A stretch of DNA of 64,000 nucleotides from Christiangramia echinicola DSM 19838 (GTDB taxonomy: Bacteria; Bacteroidota; Bacteroidia; Flavobacteriales; Flavobacteriaceae), in NCBI RefSeq assembly GCF_000423065.1, contig NZ_AUHG01000011.1, positions 62,001 to 126,000 on the forward strand, given 5' to 3'. The notes under the pieces are model-generated. The model searched no databases. It had not been told where the DNA came from and saw only the letters and a list, made by a program, of their open reading frames with translations. This document shows positions 55,372 through 64,000 of the stretch, in pieces. Each line of letters opens with the position of its first letter. Position 1 is the stretch's first letter. The position numbers and the translations under genes are program-made.

Positions 55372-56700
55372 ATGTTTGATAATTTAAGCGATAAGTTAGA
55401 TAGTGCCTTTCACGTCCTGAAGGGACATGGGCAAATTACAGAGATAAACGTTGCAGAAAGCCTGAAGGAGGTTAGACGTGCGTTGGTAGATGCCGATGTT
55501 AACTATAAGATTGCCAAGGAATTCACCAATACGGTAAAGGAGAAGGCGCTAGGGCAGGATGTACTTACAACATTAAAGCCAGGCCAGTTAATGGTGAAAC
55601 TTGTTAAAGACGAGTTGACCGAATTAATGGGTGGTGAAGCTGAAGGTATCAACCTTTCTGGAGATCCTTCTGTGATCTTAATGTCTGGTTTGCAGGGTAG
55701 CGGTAAAACTACTTTCTCGGGTAAGCTGGCAAGCTTTTTAAAGAATAAGAAAACTAAAAAACCTCTTTTGGTTGCTTGTGATGTTTATCGTCCGGCAGCG
55801 ATCAACCAGCTTCACGTAGTAGGTGAGCAAGTTGGTGTTGAGGTATATTCAGATGAAGGGAATCAGGATCCGGTTGCAATCTCTAAAGACGCCATTGCAT
55901 ATGCAAAAGAGAATGGTCATAACGTAGTGATCATTGATACCGCTGGTCGACTTGCTGTTGATGAAGCGATGATGACCGAGATCTCCAATATTCACCAGGC
56001 GATCAAACCACAGGAAACTCTTTTCGTGGTAGATTCCATGACAGGTCAGGATGCGGTGAATACTGCTAAGACTTTCAACGAAAGATTAAATTTCGACGGA
56101 GTTATCCTAACTAAATTAGATGGTGATACTCGTGGTGGTGCTGCGATCTCAATTAAATCTGTTGTAAATAAACCAATCAAATTCATCGGTACCGGTGAAA
56201 AGATGGATGCGATCGATATTTTCTATCCTTCGCGTATGGCCGACAGGATCCTTGGAATGGGGGATGTTGTTTCCCTTGTTGAGAGAGCCCAGGAGCAGTA
56301 TGACGAAGAGGAGGCTAGAAAACTTCAAAAGAAGATCGCGAAAAATGCTTTCGGTTTTGATGACTTCTTAAGTCAGCTTCAACAGATCAAGAAAATGGGG
56401 TCTATGAAAGATCTTATGGGAATGATCCCGGGAGCAGGGAAGATGCTTAAAGACGTTGATATTGATGATGATGCTTTCAAAGGAATTGAAGCTATCATCC
56501 ATTCAATGACTCCAGGAGAAAGAAGCGAGCCTAAGATCATTAACGCCAATAGAAAGAAAAGAATCGCGAAAGGTTCAGGGACTTCTGTGCAGGAGGTGAA
56601 TCAGCTACTTAAGCAATTCAACCAAATGGGTAAAATGATGAAGATGATGCAAGGTGGCGGTGGCCGAAAAATGATGCAAATGATGAAAGGAATGCAATAA
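55372..56700 (+). CDS. ffh: Signal recognition particle protein Ffh (SRP54)
   Basis: 442 residues. N domain (about 1-90; LNVAESLKEVRRALVDADVN-like), G domain with GLQGSGKTTFSGKLA, DVYRPAAINQL, DTAGRLAVDEAMM and TKLDGDTRGGAA, and a methionine-rich M domain whose tail (KMMKMMQGGG and MMQMMKGMQ) binds signal sequences and 4.5S RNA. It directs membrane proteins to SecYEG. A folD gene follows after 46 bp. Confidence 0.98.
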   Translation: MFDNLSDKLDSAFHVLKGHGQITEINVAESLKEVRRALVDADVNYKIAKEFTNTVKEKALGQDVLTTLKPGQLMVKLVKDELTELMGGEAEGINLSGDPSVILMSGLQGSGKTTFSGKLASFLKNKKTKKPLLVACDVYRPAAINQLHVVGEQVGVEVYSDEGNQDPVAISKDAIAYAKENGHNVVIIDTAGRLAVDEAMMTEISNIHQAIKPQETLFVVDSMTGQDAVNTAKTFNERLNFDGVILTKLDGDTRGGAAISIKSVVNKPIKFIGTGEKMDAIDIFYPSRMADRILGMGDVVSLVERAQEQYDEEEARKLQKKIAKNAFGFDDFLSQLQQIKKMGSMKDLMGMIPGAGKMLKDVDIDDDAFKGIEAIIHSMTPGERSEPKIINANRKKRIAKGSGTSVQEVNQLLKQFNQMGKMMKMMQGGGGRKMMQMMKGMQ

Positions 56701-56746
56701 TTTCTTTCAACCTCAATACACAACAACAACTAACACACAACAATTA

Positions 56747-57646
56747 ATGACAATTCTCGACGGTAAAAAGATCAGTAATGACATCAAGGATGAAATTGCT
56801 GGCGAGGTTACCAAAATCAAGAAGCGTGGAGAAAAAGTCCCTCATCTTGCTGCAATTATTGTAGGGAAGGATGGGGCGAGTATGACCTACGTAAACTCAA
56901 AAGTAAAGGCCTGTGAAAGGGTTGGTTTTGAATCTTCACTTTACAGACTTCCTAACACAGTAAGTGAACTGGAACTTTTAGATAAGATAGAGGAACTCAA
57001 CCAGAATGATGATATAGATGGTTTTATCGTTCAGTTACCATTGCCTCCACAGATTAATACACAAAAAGTATTGAATGCTGTAGATCCAGATAAGGATGTA
57101 GATGGTTTTCACCCTACAAACTTTGGGAAAATGGCGCTGGATATGACCAGTTTTATTCCGGCAACTCCATTCGGAATTCTTGAACTTTTAGAACGCTATG
57201 ATATTCCTACCAAAGGGAAGCATACCGTGGTAATTGGTAGAAGTTATATTGTGGGAAGACCAATGAGCATTCTTATGGGTAGAAGTGGTTTCCCAGGGAA
57301 TTCTACCGTTACCTTAACTCATGAATTTACTAAGAATATTACGCAGGTAACTTCCCAGGCAGATATTATAATTATTGCTGTTGGAATTCCAGATTTTCTC
57401 AAAGGAGAAATGATCAAGGATGATGCGGTTATCATTGATGTTGGTATTACTAGAGTACCGGATGATAATACTGAAAAAGGTTATGTAATTAAGGGAGATG
57501 TAGATTTTGAAAATGTAAGCAAGCGTGCTTCTTATATAACTCCTGTACCGGGAGGTGTTGGGCCAATGACTGTTTCAATGTTATTGAAGAACACCCTGCT
57601 TGCAAGAGAAAGACATAAACACAGGGCTTTGGAGGCTAAGAAGTAA
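56747..57646 (+). CDS. folD: Bifunctional methylenetetrahydrofolate dehydrogenase/cyclohydrolase
   Basis: 299 residues. Catalytic tyrosine/lysine in MTYVNSKVKACERVG, then DGFIVQLPLPPQIN, DVDGFHPTNFGKM, NADP loop VVIGRSYIVGRPMSILMG and PVPGGVGPMTVSMLL. It interconverts 5,10-methylene-, methenyl- and 10-formyl-tetrahydrofolate. An insert RSGFPGNSTVTL lengthens the loop after the cofactor motif. Probably transcribed with ffh; a terminator follows. Confidence 0.97.
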   Translation: MTILDGKKISNDIKDEIAGEVTKIKKRGEKVPHLAAIIVGKDGASMTYVNSKVKACERVGFESSLYRLPNTVSELELLDKIEELNQNDDIDGFIVQLPLPPQINTQKVLNAVDPDKDVDGFHPTNFGKMALDMTSFIPATPFGILELLERYDIPTKGKHTVVIGRSYIVGRPMSILMGRSGFPGNSTVTLTHEFTKNITQVTSQADIIIIAVGIPDFLKGEMIKDDAVIIDVGITRVPDDNTEKGYVIKGDVDFENVSKRASYITPVPGGVGPMTVSMLLKNTLLARERHKHRALEAKK

Positions 57647-57650
57647 TAAT

Positions 57651-57682
57651 AAAAAAGGAGGAAATTAATTTCCTCCTTTTTT
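57651..57682. terminator. Bidirectional terminator between folD and the DUF1232 gene
   Basis: A 14-bp perfect stem AAAAAAGGAGGAAA (57651-57664) / TTTCCTCCTTTTTT (57669-57682), loop TTAA, with A/T runs at each end. It serves the convergent genes. Confidence 0.93.
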
Positions 57683-57684
57683 AT

Positions 57685-58086
57685 TTAAGCGTCCTGATGT
57701 TCCAGTTTCCAATCAAGGTAATTATGAAGGTCAGATTCTATAAATCTTAGCCCGAAAGTTAGTATTGCCAGATCATCTATATAACCAAGTCCCGGAATAA
57801 AATCTGGAATAATATCCAGGGGATTCAGTATATATAGAAAGGAGAAAGCAATGGTCGCAATGGTAAACCATGGCACCTTGGTATAAATGCCTTTTCTATA
57901 ATCTTTCAGCATTCCGTACATCACCTTCGCTAGTTCACTATACTTCTGTAGTAATCCTGAATTATTGATCTTATCATCAACCTCTTCCTGGCTATCCATA
58001 GCAATGGTCACATCATCATCATCGATCTTGGTGACTTCGGTTTTTACAAAGTCTTCATCGATCTTACTTTTTTTATTTCCGAACAT
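57685..58086 (-). CDS. DUF1232 (YkvA-like) membrane-associated protein
   Basis: 133 residues. The acidic N-terminal half (many Asp/Glu, ending about 50) is followed by a hydrophobic helix (VPWFTIATIAFSFLYILNPL) and the family core NPLDIIPDFIPGLGYIDDLA, with the conserved DxxPD-like motif. Function of DUF1232 proteins is unknown. It lies 17 bp downstream of the AI-2E-family gene and is likely co-transcribed. Confidence 0.88.
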   Translation of the reverse strand: MFGNKKSKIDEDFVKTEVTKIDDDDVTIAMDSQEEVDDKINNSGLLQKYSELAKVMYGMLKDYRKGIYTKVPWFTIATIAFSFLYILNPLDIIPDFIPGLGYIDDLAILTFGLRFIESDLHNYLDWKLEHQDA

Positions 58087-58103
58087 ATTTAAAATGATTT
58101 AAT

Positions 58104-59123
58104 TTATAATCTGTGCTGGGCATTCCCGTATTCCTTTTTATAGATCTTCAGAATAAGAAGAAACAAGGAAATTAGCAATGGCCCGAATATTAATCCTATA
58201 AAACCGAATAAAGGCACTCCCACGATCACACCAAAAAGGGTGATCAATGGATGAACACTGGCTAATCTTTCAAGCACATACAGGCGAATTATATTATCTG
58301 TAGAGCCAACCACAACAAATCCGTATATAAGTATGGCAACTCCCTGCCAGTCATTTCCCTGGGCGAATAATAGAATAGCTGCTGGAAGTATACCTATGGC
58401 TGTACCAATGAACGGGATCATAGACCCAATTGCGGTGATAACGAACCAGAAAAATGGATCGGGTACACCAAATATCAGGAAACCTATTAAGGCAATAACA
58501 CCCTGCACTATAGCCACAAGAGGAATTCCTAGCGCATTAGATTTAACCAGCATATTGCTTTCTTCTCCAATAATTCTAAGATTTTCCTGCCCTAACGGGA
58601 TATACGTGATCATGGAATCTCTCAAAGACTGCCGGTTTGTAAGCATATAATAGAGCATGAAATACATGATCCCGATTGCGATAAATGCATTGAACGTTCC
58701 ACCAGCCAGGCTCTGCAAATTAGAAGACACCCAATTTGTTATGGAAGCAGTGTCTATGCTGGAGCTAATATTGTAGCCCAAATGCTCCTCAATATTATTC
58801 AGTTGTAATTTTAGTGCGCTCAATACTCTCTCAGAATTGGCTACTGCTTTACCAATTTTTGAGGTTAACATTATCGTAATAAGCGTTACGGGAATAAGTA
58901 TACCCACGAATGAACCGGCCATTAATAATGTGGCCGCCAGCGGTGGTCTCCAACCTCTATTTATTAATTTTTTCATCCATCCTTTCAGGATAACATATAA
59001 AGTCACCGCACCTAAAACTCCTGAGAGGTAAGGCATTACTTCTTTAACGATTAGAACCGTTAAAAAGAGGATGAGTAGTAGTACAAATATCTGTCTTACT
59101 AGGGACGGTTTGAGTCTATCCAT
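58104..59123 (-). CDS. AI-2E family (PF01594) transporter
   Basis: 339 residues with about eight membrane helices: two near the N-terminus (FVLLLILFLTVLIVKEVMPY), GILIPVTLITIMLTSKIGKA, and the C-terminal block PFIGTAIGILPAAILLFAQG then LFGVIVGVPLFGFIGLIFGP, which is diagnostic. Members export autoinducer-2 (TqsA) or carry Na+/Li+; the role here is unknown. First gene of a pair with the DUF1232 gene. Confidence 0.9.
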   Translation of the reverse strand: MDRLKPSLVRQIFVLLLILFLTVLIVKEVMPYLSGVLGAVTLYVILKGWMKKLINRGWRPPLAATLLMAGSFVGILIPVTLITIMLTSKIGKAVANSERVLSALKLQLNNIEEHLGYNISSSIDTASITNWVSSNLQSLAGGTFNAFIAIGIMYFMLYYMLTNRQSLRDSMITYIPLGQENLRIIGEESNMLVKSNALGIPLVAIVQGVIALIGFLIFGVPDPFFWFVITAIGSMIPFIGTAIGILPAAILLFAQGNDWQGVAILIYGFVVVGSTDNIIRLYVLERLASVHPLITLFGVIVGVPLFGFIGLIFGPLLISLFLLILKIYKKEYGNAQHRL

Positions 59124-59160
59124 TTTTGGTTGGTTGGATAATTATTTCTTAATGAAAATT

Positions 59161-59583
59161 CTAGGTTGCGAAAAGCTGATCTATATTTTTAAAGGCCTTG
59201 AATTCAAGGGCATTTCCAGAAGGATCCTTAAAAAACATGGTCGCCTGTTCGCCGGGTTTACCTTCAAACCTAATATAAGGTTCAATGACAAAATCTATAT
59301 TCTTGCTTTTCAGTAATTTGGAAAACTCATGAAAAACTTCCCATTCTAATACTACTCCAAAATGGGGAATAGGAACATCTTTTCCATCTACGGGATTGGA
59401 GGTAGAAGCTTCTGGTTCCTGTGGCTCTTTATAATGGATGACTAGTTGATGGCCAAAGAAATTGAAATCTACCCAATGGTCGCTACTTCTGCCTTCTCCG
59501 CAACCTAGTGTTTCTTTATAGAACTTTCGGCATTTTTCAAGATCAGATACGGGAATTGCGAGGTGAAATGGTTGTATTTTCAT
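59161..59583 (-). CDS. VOC-superfamily (glyoxalase/dioxygenase-like) protein
   Basis: 140 residues with two beta-alpha-beta-beta-beta modules: [20 protein letters not shown] (metal-ligand His near 7), then [18 protein letters not shown] and the closing [16 protein letters not shown] with a conserved glutamate. It contains a loop [20 protein letters not shown]. The family includes glyoxalases, ring-cleaving dioxygenases and antibiotic-binding proteins; substrate unknown. Single gene. Confidence 0.88.
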   Translation of the reverse strand: MKIQPFHLAIPVSDLEKCRKFYKETLGCGEGRSSDHWVDFNFFGHQLVIHYKEPQEPEASTSNPVDGKDVPIPHFGVVLEWEVFHEFSKLLKSKNIDFVIEPYIRFEGKPGEQATMFFKDPSGNALEFKAFKNIDQLFAT

Positions 59584-59693
59584 GCTTTGTTAATTCTGAA
59601 AGTAATAAATATATGATAATTGCCCAAAATTCAGGGAATCTAAAATTAACAAGAACGATGAAAAGTATTGCGAAATTCTGCGCTAATTCTCTG

Positions 59694-60494
59694 TTAAGAT
59701 TTAGGTTTACGGGGTCTTTTACCTCTTCTTGAACTCGGAGTGGAAGCAGTATTCATTATTGAGCCTTCTTCAGTTTTTGTAGATCCACCGGTTAGACCGT
59801 TTATCGTGTCTAGTTCCTCTTGAGTAAGATGACGCCACTCTCCCACAGGTATGTCTAATGAAACGTTCATTATTCGAACCCTTTTAAGCGAAGTAACTTC
59901 ATAGCCTAAAAATTCACACATTCTTCGAATTTGCCTGTTCAGTCCCTGAGTTAGAATAATTCTGAAGGTATGGTGACCTAGTTTTTCAACTTCACATTCA
60001 CGGGTTACCGTATCCAGGATTGGAACTCCGGAAGACATTTTTTTTAGAAAATCTGCAGTAACAGGTTTATTTGTAGAAACCACATATTCCTTTTCGTGAT
60101 TATTTCTTGCACGAAGAATCTTGTTAACTATATCGCCATCATTGGTAAGAAATATTAATCCTTCACTCGGCTTATCCAGACGGCCAATAGGAAAGATCCT
60201 TTTTGGGTAGTTGATATAATCAATAATATTGTCTTTCTCAACTCTGGTGTCTGTAGTACAAACAATACCAACCGGTTTGTTGAAAGCCAGGTAAACATTT
60301 GGTTCTTTTAATTCTTCTTTAGAAACCGGTTTCCCATCAACCTTAACGAGATCTCCGGGAGTCACTTTGGTTCCCATTTCGGGAACTTTATCATTGATCG
60401 TAATTCTACCCTGATCAATAAGCTTATCTGCTTCCCTTCGAGAGCAATAACCTAGCTGACTCAAATACTTATTAATTCGAACTTCTTCTGCCAT
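59694..60494 (-). CDS. rluF: 23S rRNA pseudouridine synthase, RluF-type
   Basis: 266 residues. N-terminal S4 RNA-binding domain ([20 protein letters not shown]), then the RsuA/RluB/RluF catalytic core with Asp107 in [18 protein letters not shown] and [20 protein letters not shown]. The segments [20 protein letters not shown] and [14 protein letters not shown] match RluF (U2604, and tRNA-Tyr U35 in E. coli) better than RluB. It has a basic C-terminal tail. A -7-like TATCTTTG lies on the minus strand at 60511-60518, about 16 bp before the start. Confidence 0.9.
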   Translation of the reverse strand: MAEEVRINKYLSQLGYCSRREADKLIDQGRITINDKVPEMGTKVTPGDLVKVDGKPVSKEELKEPNVYLAFNKPVGIVCTTDTRVEKDNIIDYINYPKRIFPIGRLDKPSEGLIFLTNDGDIVNKILRARNNHEKEYVVSTNKPVTADFLKKMSSGVPILDTVTRECEVEKLGHHTFRIILTQGLNRQIRRMCEFLGYEVTSLKRVRIMNVSLDIPVGEWRHLTQEELDTINGLTGGSTKTEEGSIMNTASTPSSRRGKRPRKPKS

Positions 60495-60573
60495 AAGATC
60501 TATTCTGTCGCAAAGATACGAGATAAGATATTGAGAGGCGAAAATGAAAAAAATAAATATTTTAAATGCTCAG

Positions 60574-60600
60574 GCAACCTTTTGTAACTTTCAGACGTCT
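60574..60600 (+). promoter_or_regulatory. Likely ECF-sigma-dependent (autoregulatory) promoter
   Basis: GCAACCTTTT (60574-60583) and CGTCT (60596-60600) are spaced so that 16 nt separate CAACC from CGTC, the AAC-N16/17-CGTC layout of group IV sigma promoters. It lies 18 bp before the sigma gene. The intervening TAACTTTC (60585-60592) is a poor housekeeping -7. Autoregulation is inferred from position. Confidence 0.55.
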
Positions 60601-60618
60601 ATATAAATAGAAGGCCTT

Positions 60619-61191
60619 GTGAAAATGGTGAAAGTAATACAGCTTTTTAAAAATGAATCCTCTTTAATAAAAAGGGCATCTTCCGGAAACCGGGATGCTC
60701 AGCAGAGGATCTATGAGAGACATTCACCAAAAATGTTAAGTGTTTGCCGGCAGTATATAAAGGATTTACATCATGCAGAGGAAGCAATGCTAAATGGGTT
60801 TTTGAAGGCTTTTACCCATTTAAAGGACTTTAAAGAAGAGGGGAGTTTTGAGGGTTGGATTAGAAGAATAATGATTAGGGAGTCTATTTCATTTCTAAGA
60901 CAACATAAAAAACTGGAATTTCAGGAAGATCTTGGTTATGAAACCAGTGAGGTTTTCAATAATATAAATTCTGAAATGGATGTGGCCGATATACAGAATC
61001 TCATCGATAGTTTACCAGAAGGTTATAAGATGGTCTTTGTGATGTACGCGGTTGAAGGTTACAAGCATTCTGAAATTGCCAAGATGCTTGAGATTAGTGA
61101 AGGGACTTCAAAATCCCAACTGTTCAAAGCACGAAAAATGCTTCAGGAGAAAATAAAAATAAATAATTCATCGAGCTATGGCGCCAATTAA
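60619..61191 (+). CDS. ECF-type RNA polymerase sigma factor
   Basis: 190 residues from GTG at 60619; an ATG two codons later (60625) is an alternative. Region 2: QQRIYERHSPKMLSVCRQYI, AEEAMLNGFLKAFTHLKDF and GSFEGWIRRIMIRES. Region 4: LIDSLPEGYKMVFVMYAVEG, then HSEIAKMLEISEGTSKSQLF with the DNA-binding helix-turn-helix. Its last 14 bp overlap the next gene, a one-helix membrane protein with anti-sigma layout, and an outer-membrane protein gene follows, so it probably answers an envelope signal. Confidence 0.93.
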   Translation: MKMVKVIQLFKNESSLIKRASSGNRDAQQRIYERHSPKMLSVCRQYIKDLHHAEEAMLNGFLKAFTHLKDFKEEGSFEGWIRRIMIRESISFLRQHKKLEFQEDLGYETSEVFNNINSEMDVADIQNLIDSLPEGYKMVFVMYAVEGYKHSEIAKMLEISEGTSKSQLFKARKMLQEKIKINNSSSYGAN

Positions 61192-61942
61192 ATTTGAAGA
61201 ACATATCAAGGAAAAGCTGGATAGGAGAGAAATTCAGCCGTCTGCTGGAAGTTGGAATAAATTAAATTCCAGGCTGGATGCATCCGAAAAAAGGTCTGGT
61301 AGTAAGTGGTGGATTTCTGCAGCCGCAGCGGTGGTAGTTATATTGATAGCAAGTGTATTATTTGTGAATCAGCAGGAAACATCGGTAAATCCAATAGTTG
61401 AAAATCCGGTAGAAGAGAAAGTTCAAGATAGGAAGAAGAATAGTGATTTTGAAGAACCGGTTCAGATCGCTTCAGAAGAAAATAAAGAAATTAGAGAAGA
61501 GACTAAGCGACCGGAAATTAAAAGTAGCGAATCGCGTAAACCTGAAGAACTTTTAGTTGATAATCAAAAATCTGAAGAAGGTCACCAAAATTCACTATCA
61601 AAAAGGCTGATCATAGAGCCCGTAGAAATAAGGTCGAGTGCAATCGCTACTACAGAAACTGACGAATTGTATTCTAAAGTACAGGAGGTGCTGGCTAAAA
61701 TTGCCGAGGGAGAAAAAAGCTCTGAAGATTATAGTGAGGCTGAGGTCGATGCTTTACTTGCTGAGGCAGCAAGAGAGTTAAGTAATGGCCAGAATATATA
61801 TAGACAGGGAAGTGTGAATGCAGATGCTTTACTTGCCGACGTTGAATATGAAGTAGATCAATCTTTTAGAAAAGAAGTTTTTGATTTTCTAAAGGAGGAA
61901 TTTCTAAAAGCTAAAACAGCTGTTGCAACCAGGAACGACTAG
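61178..61942 (+). CDS. Putative anti-sigma factor, single-pass membrane protein
   Basis: 254 residues. A cytoplasmic N-terminus of about 43 residues (FEEHIKEKLDRREIQPSAGS, WNKLNSRL) precedes one membrane helix (WWISAAAAVVVILIASVLFV) and a charged, Glu/Lys/Ser-rich periplasmic region. The C-terminal part (LYSKVQEVLAKIAEGEKSSE, EVDALLAEAARELS, FRKEVFDFLKEEFLKAKTAV) is helical. No zinc anti-sigma HxxxCxxC motif is present. The role is inferred from the 14-bp overlap with the ECF sigma gene and from topology. Confidence 0.75.
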   Translation: MAPIKFEEHIKEKLDRREIQPSAGSWNKLNSRLDASEKRSGSKWWISAAAAVVVILIASVLFVNQQETSVNPIVENPVEEKVQDRKKNSDFEEPVQIASEENKEIREETKRPEIKSSESRKPEELLVDNQKSEEGHQNSLSKRLIIEPVEIRSSAIATTETDELYSKVQEVLAKIAEGEKSSEDYSEAEVDALLAEAARELSNGQNIYRQGSVNADALLADVEYEVDQSFRKEVFDFLKEEFLKAKTAVATRND

Positions 61943-62049
61943 AGAAAAATCAAATTAAATATTAATCATCCCGAAAGGGTCATTCATCAATCAAATTCTG
62001 ATGAGGAAGACTTTGGTCTAAATCTGAAGAAACTTAAACAATCAATGTT

Positions 62050-63081
62050 ATGAAAACTATCTTTATTTACTTAACCCTGGTCTTATTTACTTTTTCAAGC
62101 AATTATGCCTATTGTCAGGAAGAAAAATCAAAAACGAAAGAAGAGATCCTTGAATCTAAAAGGGAGGAGATCGTTAATAATGAAAAAGAGAAGCTAAAAT
62201 GGAAGGTCGAAAATATAAATAATAGGTTGGAACTGGAGGAAATCACCTCTGAAGAGGCAGAGATTCTGAAAAAAGAGGCGGCAGAACTTCACGCTAAAAA
62301 TATTGAAAATCGAATCGCCATTATGGAGAATGAATATGAATTAAAGGTTCGTAATGAGAATGGCAGGGGATATATAGCCTTTGGAGATGGAGGTAAAGCT
62401 ATTACTGTAAGGGTGAATGAAGAGCGCGAACATAAATATGATAAAAGGACGACTAGCGATCTCGTACTTGCAGCAGGTTTTAATAACGCCCTGGAAAAAG
62501 GACAATCTTTAAATGATTCAGATTTTAAGATTGGCGGTAGCAGGTTTTTTGAAATTGGCTGGGCGTGGAAAACTCGAGTTTTTGACGATTCAAACTGGCT
62601 TCGTTTAAAATACGGGTTCTCATTTATGTTTGATGGATTAAAGCCTACAGGGAATAGATACTATGTGCAGGAAGGTGACGAAACTTTTTTCCAGGATTAT
62701 GAATATGATCTTGATAAATCAAAATTTAGAATGGATAAGCTGGTAGCTCCATTACATTTTGAATTTGGACCATCGTCTAAAACCGAGAGTGAAAATTACC
62801 TCAGGTATTCAACTAAGGGAAAATTCAAAATTGGTCTGGGTGGTTATGCAGGATTCAACATTGGCGAGCGTCAGAAACTTAAATATAAGATCGATGGCGA
62901 CAAGCAAAAGGACAAGTTAAAAGGAGATTATAATACCAATGATTTTGTTTATGGGCTTAGTGGATATTTAGGCTGGGGATGGGCAACTTTATATGCGAAA
63001 TATGACCTGAACCCGATCTTTAAAGATCCAAATCCCGAATTACATAACATTTCCTTAGGTCTGAGGTTTGATGTAGATTAA
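62050..63081 (+). CDS. Outer-membrane beta-barrel protein with N-terminal coiled coil
   Basis: 343 residues. The signal peptide ends NYAYCQ. Residues about 25-100 are highly charged and heptad-like (KEEILESKREEIVNNEKEK, EEITSEEAEILKKEAAELHA), probably a periplasmic coiled coil. The rest is barrel-like: FFEIGWAWKTRVFDDSNWLR, LKYGFSFMFDG, KFKIGLGGYAGFNIG, LSGYLGWGWATLYAKYDL and an aromatic-free ending LGLRFDVD. Third gene of the ECF cluster, 107 bp after the anti-sigma gene and perhaps a regulon target. No exact function; a terminator follows. Confidence 0.82.
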   Translation: MKTIFIYLTLVLFTFSSNYAYCQEEKSKTKEEILESKREEIVNNEKEKLKWKVENINNRLELEEITSEEAEILKKEAAELHAKNIENRIAIMENEYELKVRNENGRGYIAFGDGGKAITVRVNEEREHKYDKRTTSDLVLAAGFNNALEKGQSLNDSDFKIGGSRFFEIGWAWKTRVFDDSNWLRLKYGFSFMFDGLKPTGNRYYVQEGDETFFQDYEYDLDKSKFRMDKLVAPLHFEFGPSSKTESENYLRYSTKGKFKIGLGGYAGFNIGERQKLKYKIDGDKQKDKLKGDYNTNDFVYGLSGYLGWGWATLYAKYDLNPIFKDPNPELHNISLGLRFDVD

Positions 63082-63107
63082 TTAGCCAATATAGTTTAGA
63101 TTTATCT

Positions 63108-63153
63108 GGGCTTCAGAAATTATAATTTATATTTTTGAAGCCCTTATTTTTTG
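63108..63153 (+). terminator. Terminator after the ECF cluster
   Basis: Stem GGGCTTCA (63108-63115) / TGAAGCCC (63136-63143) with an A/T-rich 20-nt loop, followed by TTATTTTTT. Confidence 0.75.
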
Positions 63154-63190
63154 CTAAATTTCACAAATCAAATAAAGAAAATTAAATCTT

Positions 63191-64000
63191 TTGATCTCTA
63201 AAACCACCATAGATAATGTTTTTGAAACCGCCCGGGTAGAGGAGGTTATCGGTGATTTTGTTCAGCTTAAGAGGTCAGGAAGTAACCTTAAGGGACTTAG
63301 TCCGTTCACAGATGAGCGTAGTCCCAGTTTTATGGTTTCTCCGGTAAAACAGATCTGGAAGGATTTTAGTAGTGGTAAAGGGGGGAATGTTGTGGCATTT
63401 CTAATGGAACACGAACATTTTACCTATCCGGAAGCAATCAAATATATCGCTAAGAAATATGGGATCGAAATAGAAGAAACCCAGCAGAGTGATGAGCAAA
63501 AGGAGCAGGCAAATGAGCGCGAGAGCATGTACCTGGTATCTGAATATGCCAGTGAGTTTTTTCAGAAACGCATGCATAAGACTGATGAAGGGCAGGCGAT
63601 AGGTCTAAGTTATTTTAAGGAGAGAGGTTTTACACCTGAAACGATTAAGAAATTCGATCTTGGATATTCACCTGATGATTGGGAAGTTTTTACTAAAACT
63701 GCCCTGGATGATGGTTATAAACTAGAATATCTTGAAAAAACGGGCTTAACCATAGTAAAGGAAAATAAGAGGTTCGACAGGTTCAAGGGCAGGGTGATGT
63801 TCCCAATCCATTCCATGTCTGGCCGGGTACTTGGATTTGGAGGGAGAATTCTTTCTAATACAAAAAAGGCCGCGAAATATCTCAATTCTCCTGAAAGTGA
63901 TATTTACCATAAAAGCAAGGTGCTCTACGGGATTTATCACGCCAAGCAGGCGATCGCAAAGGAGGATAATTGTTTTCTTGTTGAAGGTTATACCGATGTG
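63191..64000 (+). CDS. dnaG: DNA primase DnaG, N-terminal 270 residues (cut by window end), TTG start
   Basis: The frame is read from TTG at 63191 (then ISKTTIDNVFETARVEEVIG, DFVQLKRSG), the normal DnaG N-terminus; no ATG or GTG lies before it in frame. The zinc-ribbon fold is recognisable (GLSPFTDERSPSFMVSP, then IWKDFSSGKGGN), but the four ligands of the usual CPFH...C..C ribbon are Ser, Thr, Asp and Ser. The RNA-polymerase core follows (MFPIHSMSGRVLGFGGRIL), and the TOPRIM start FLVEGYTDV with its glutamate ends the window. DnaG lays replication primers. The C-terminal helicase-binding domain is not visible. Confidence 0.95.
   Translation, partial: MISKTTIDNVFETARVEEVIGDFVQLKRSGSNLKGLSPFTDERSPSFMVSPVKQIWKDFSSGKGGNVVAFLMEHEHFTYPEAIKYIAKKYGIEIEETQQSDEQKEQANERESMYLVSEYASEFFQKRMHKTDEGQAIGLSYFKERGFTPETIKKFDLGYSPDDWEVFTKTALDDGYKLEYLEKTGLTIVKENKRFDRFKGRVMFPIHSMSGRVLGFGGRILSNTKKAAKYLNSPESDIYHKSKVLYGIYHAKQAIAKEDNCFLVEGYTDV

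Overview
The window looks like a chromosomal segment of a marine member of the Flavobacteriaceae, probably Gramella/Christiangramia-like; the genus is an inference from gene content and order. Supporting signs are low G+C, SusC/SusD outer-membrane pairs, promoters of the Bacteroidota type (TAnnTTTG, twice with TTTG 19 bp upstream), A-rich start regions instead of Shine-Dalgarno sites, a citrulline hydrolase of the CtlX type, and a primase whose zinc ligands are replaced.

Layout. 1-13.4 kb: nutrient uptake on the minus strand. There is a truncated SusC, then rlmB, then two tandem SusC-SusD-lipoprotein operons, each closed by a clear terminator. 13.8-31.1 kb: one long plus-strand ribosomal superoperon, str (rpsL-rpsG-fusA-rpsJ, no tuf), S10, spc (through secY-infA, no adk or map) and alpha (rpmJ to rplQ). 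A hairpin/terminator module between rpsJ and rplC and a second promoter before rpmJ divide it. 31.2-39 kb: an unknown secreted protein overlapping carA, two small envelope proteins, eno, a GT5 glycogen synthase read from TTG, and gltA.

39-44.1 kb holds the most unusual locus, a two-gene minus-strand operon. A lipoprotein glycosidase with no ATG/GTG/TTG start at its signal peptide overlaps by 11 bp a 1254-residue membrane protein. That protein joins a processive GT2 polysaccharide synthase to a periplasmic GH26 hydrolase and to a degenerate copy of the lipoprotein partner. This suggests an exopolysaccharide made and trimmed by one polypeptide. Divergent from it are two guanidine-group-modifying hydrolases (arginine/citrulline type). 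A large beta-helix lipoprotein, possibly also glycan-active, lies beyond them.

48.8-64 kb is mixed housekeeping: a BCCT transporter with an SDR/DUF2867 protein, MarC, argS, ffh and folD, DUF1232, AI-2E-family and VOC proteins, and rluF. It also has an ECF sigma/anti-sigma/outer-membrane-protein cluster preceded by a likely self-recognised promoter, and the first part of dnaG, cut by the window end. No rRNA, tRNA, CRISPR array, insertion sequence or phage gene was seen.
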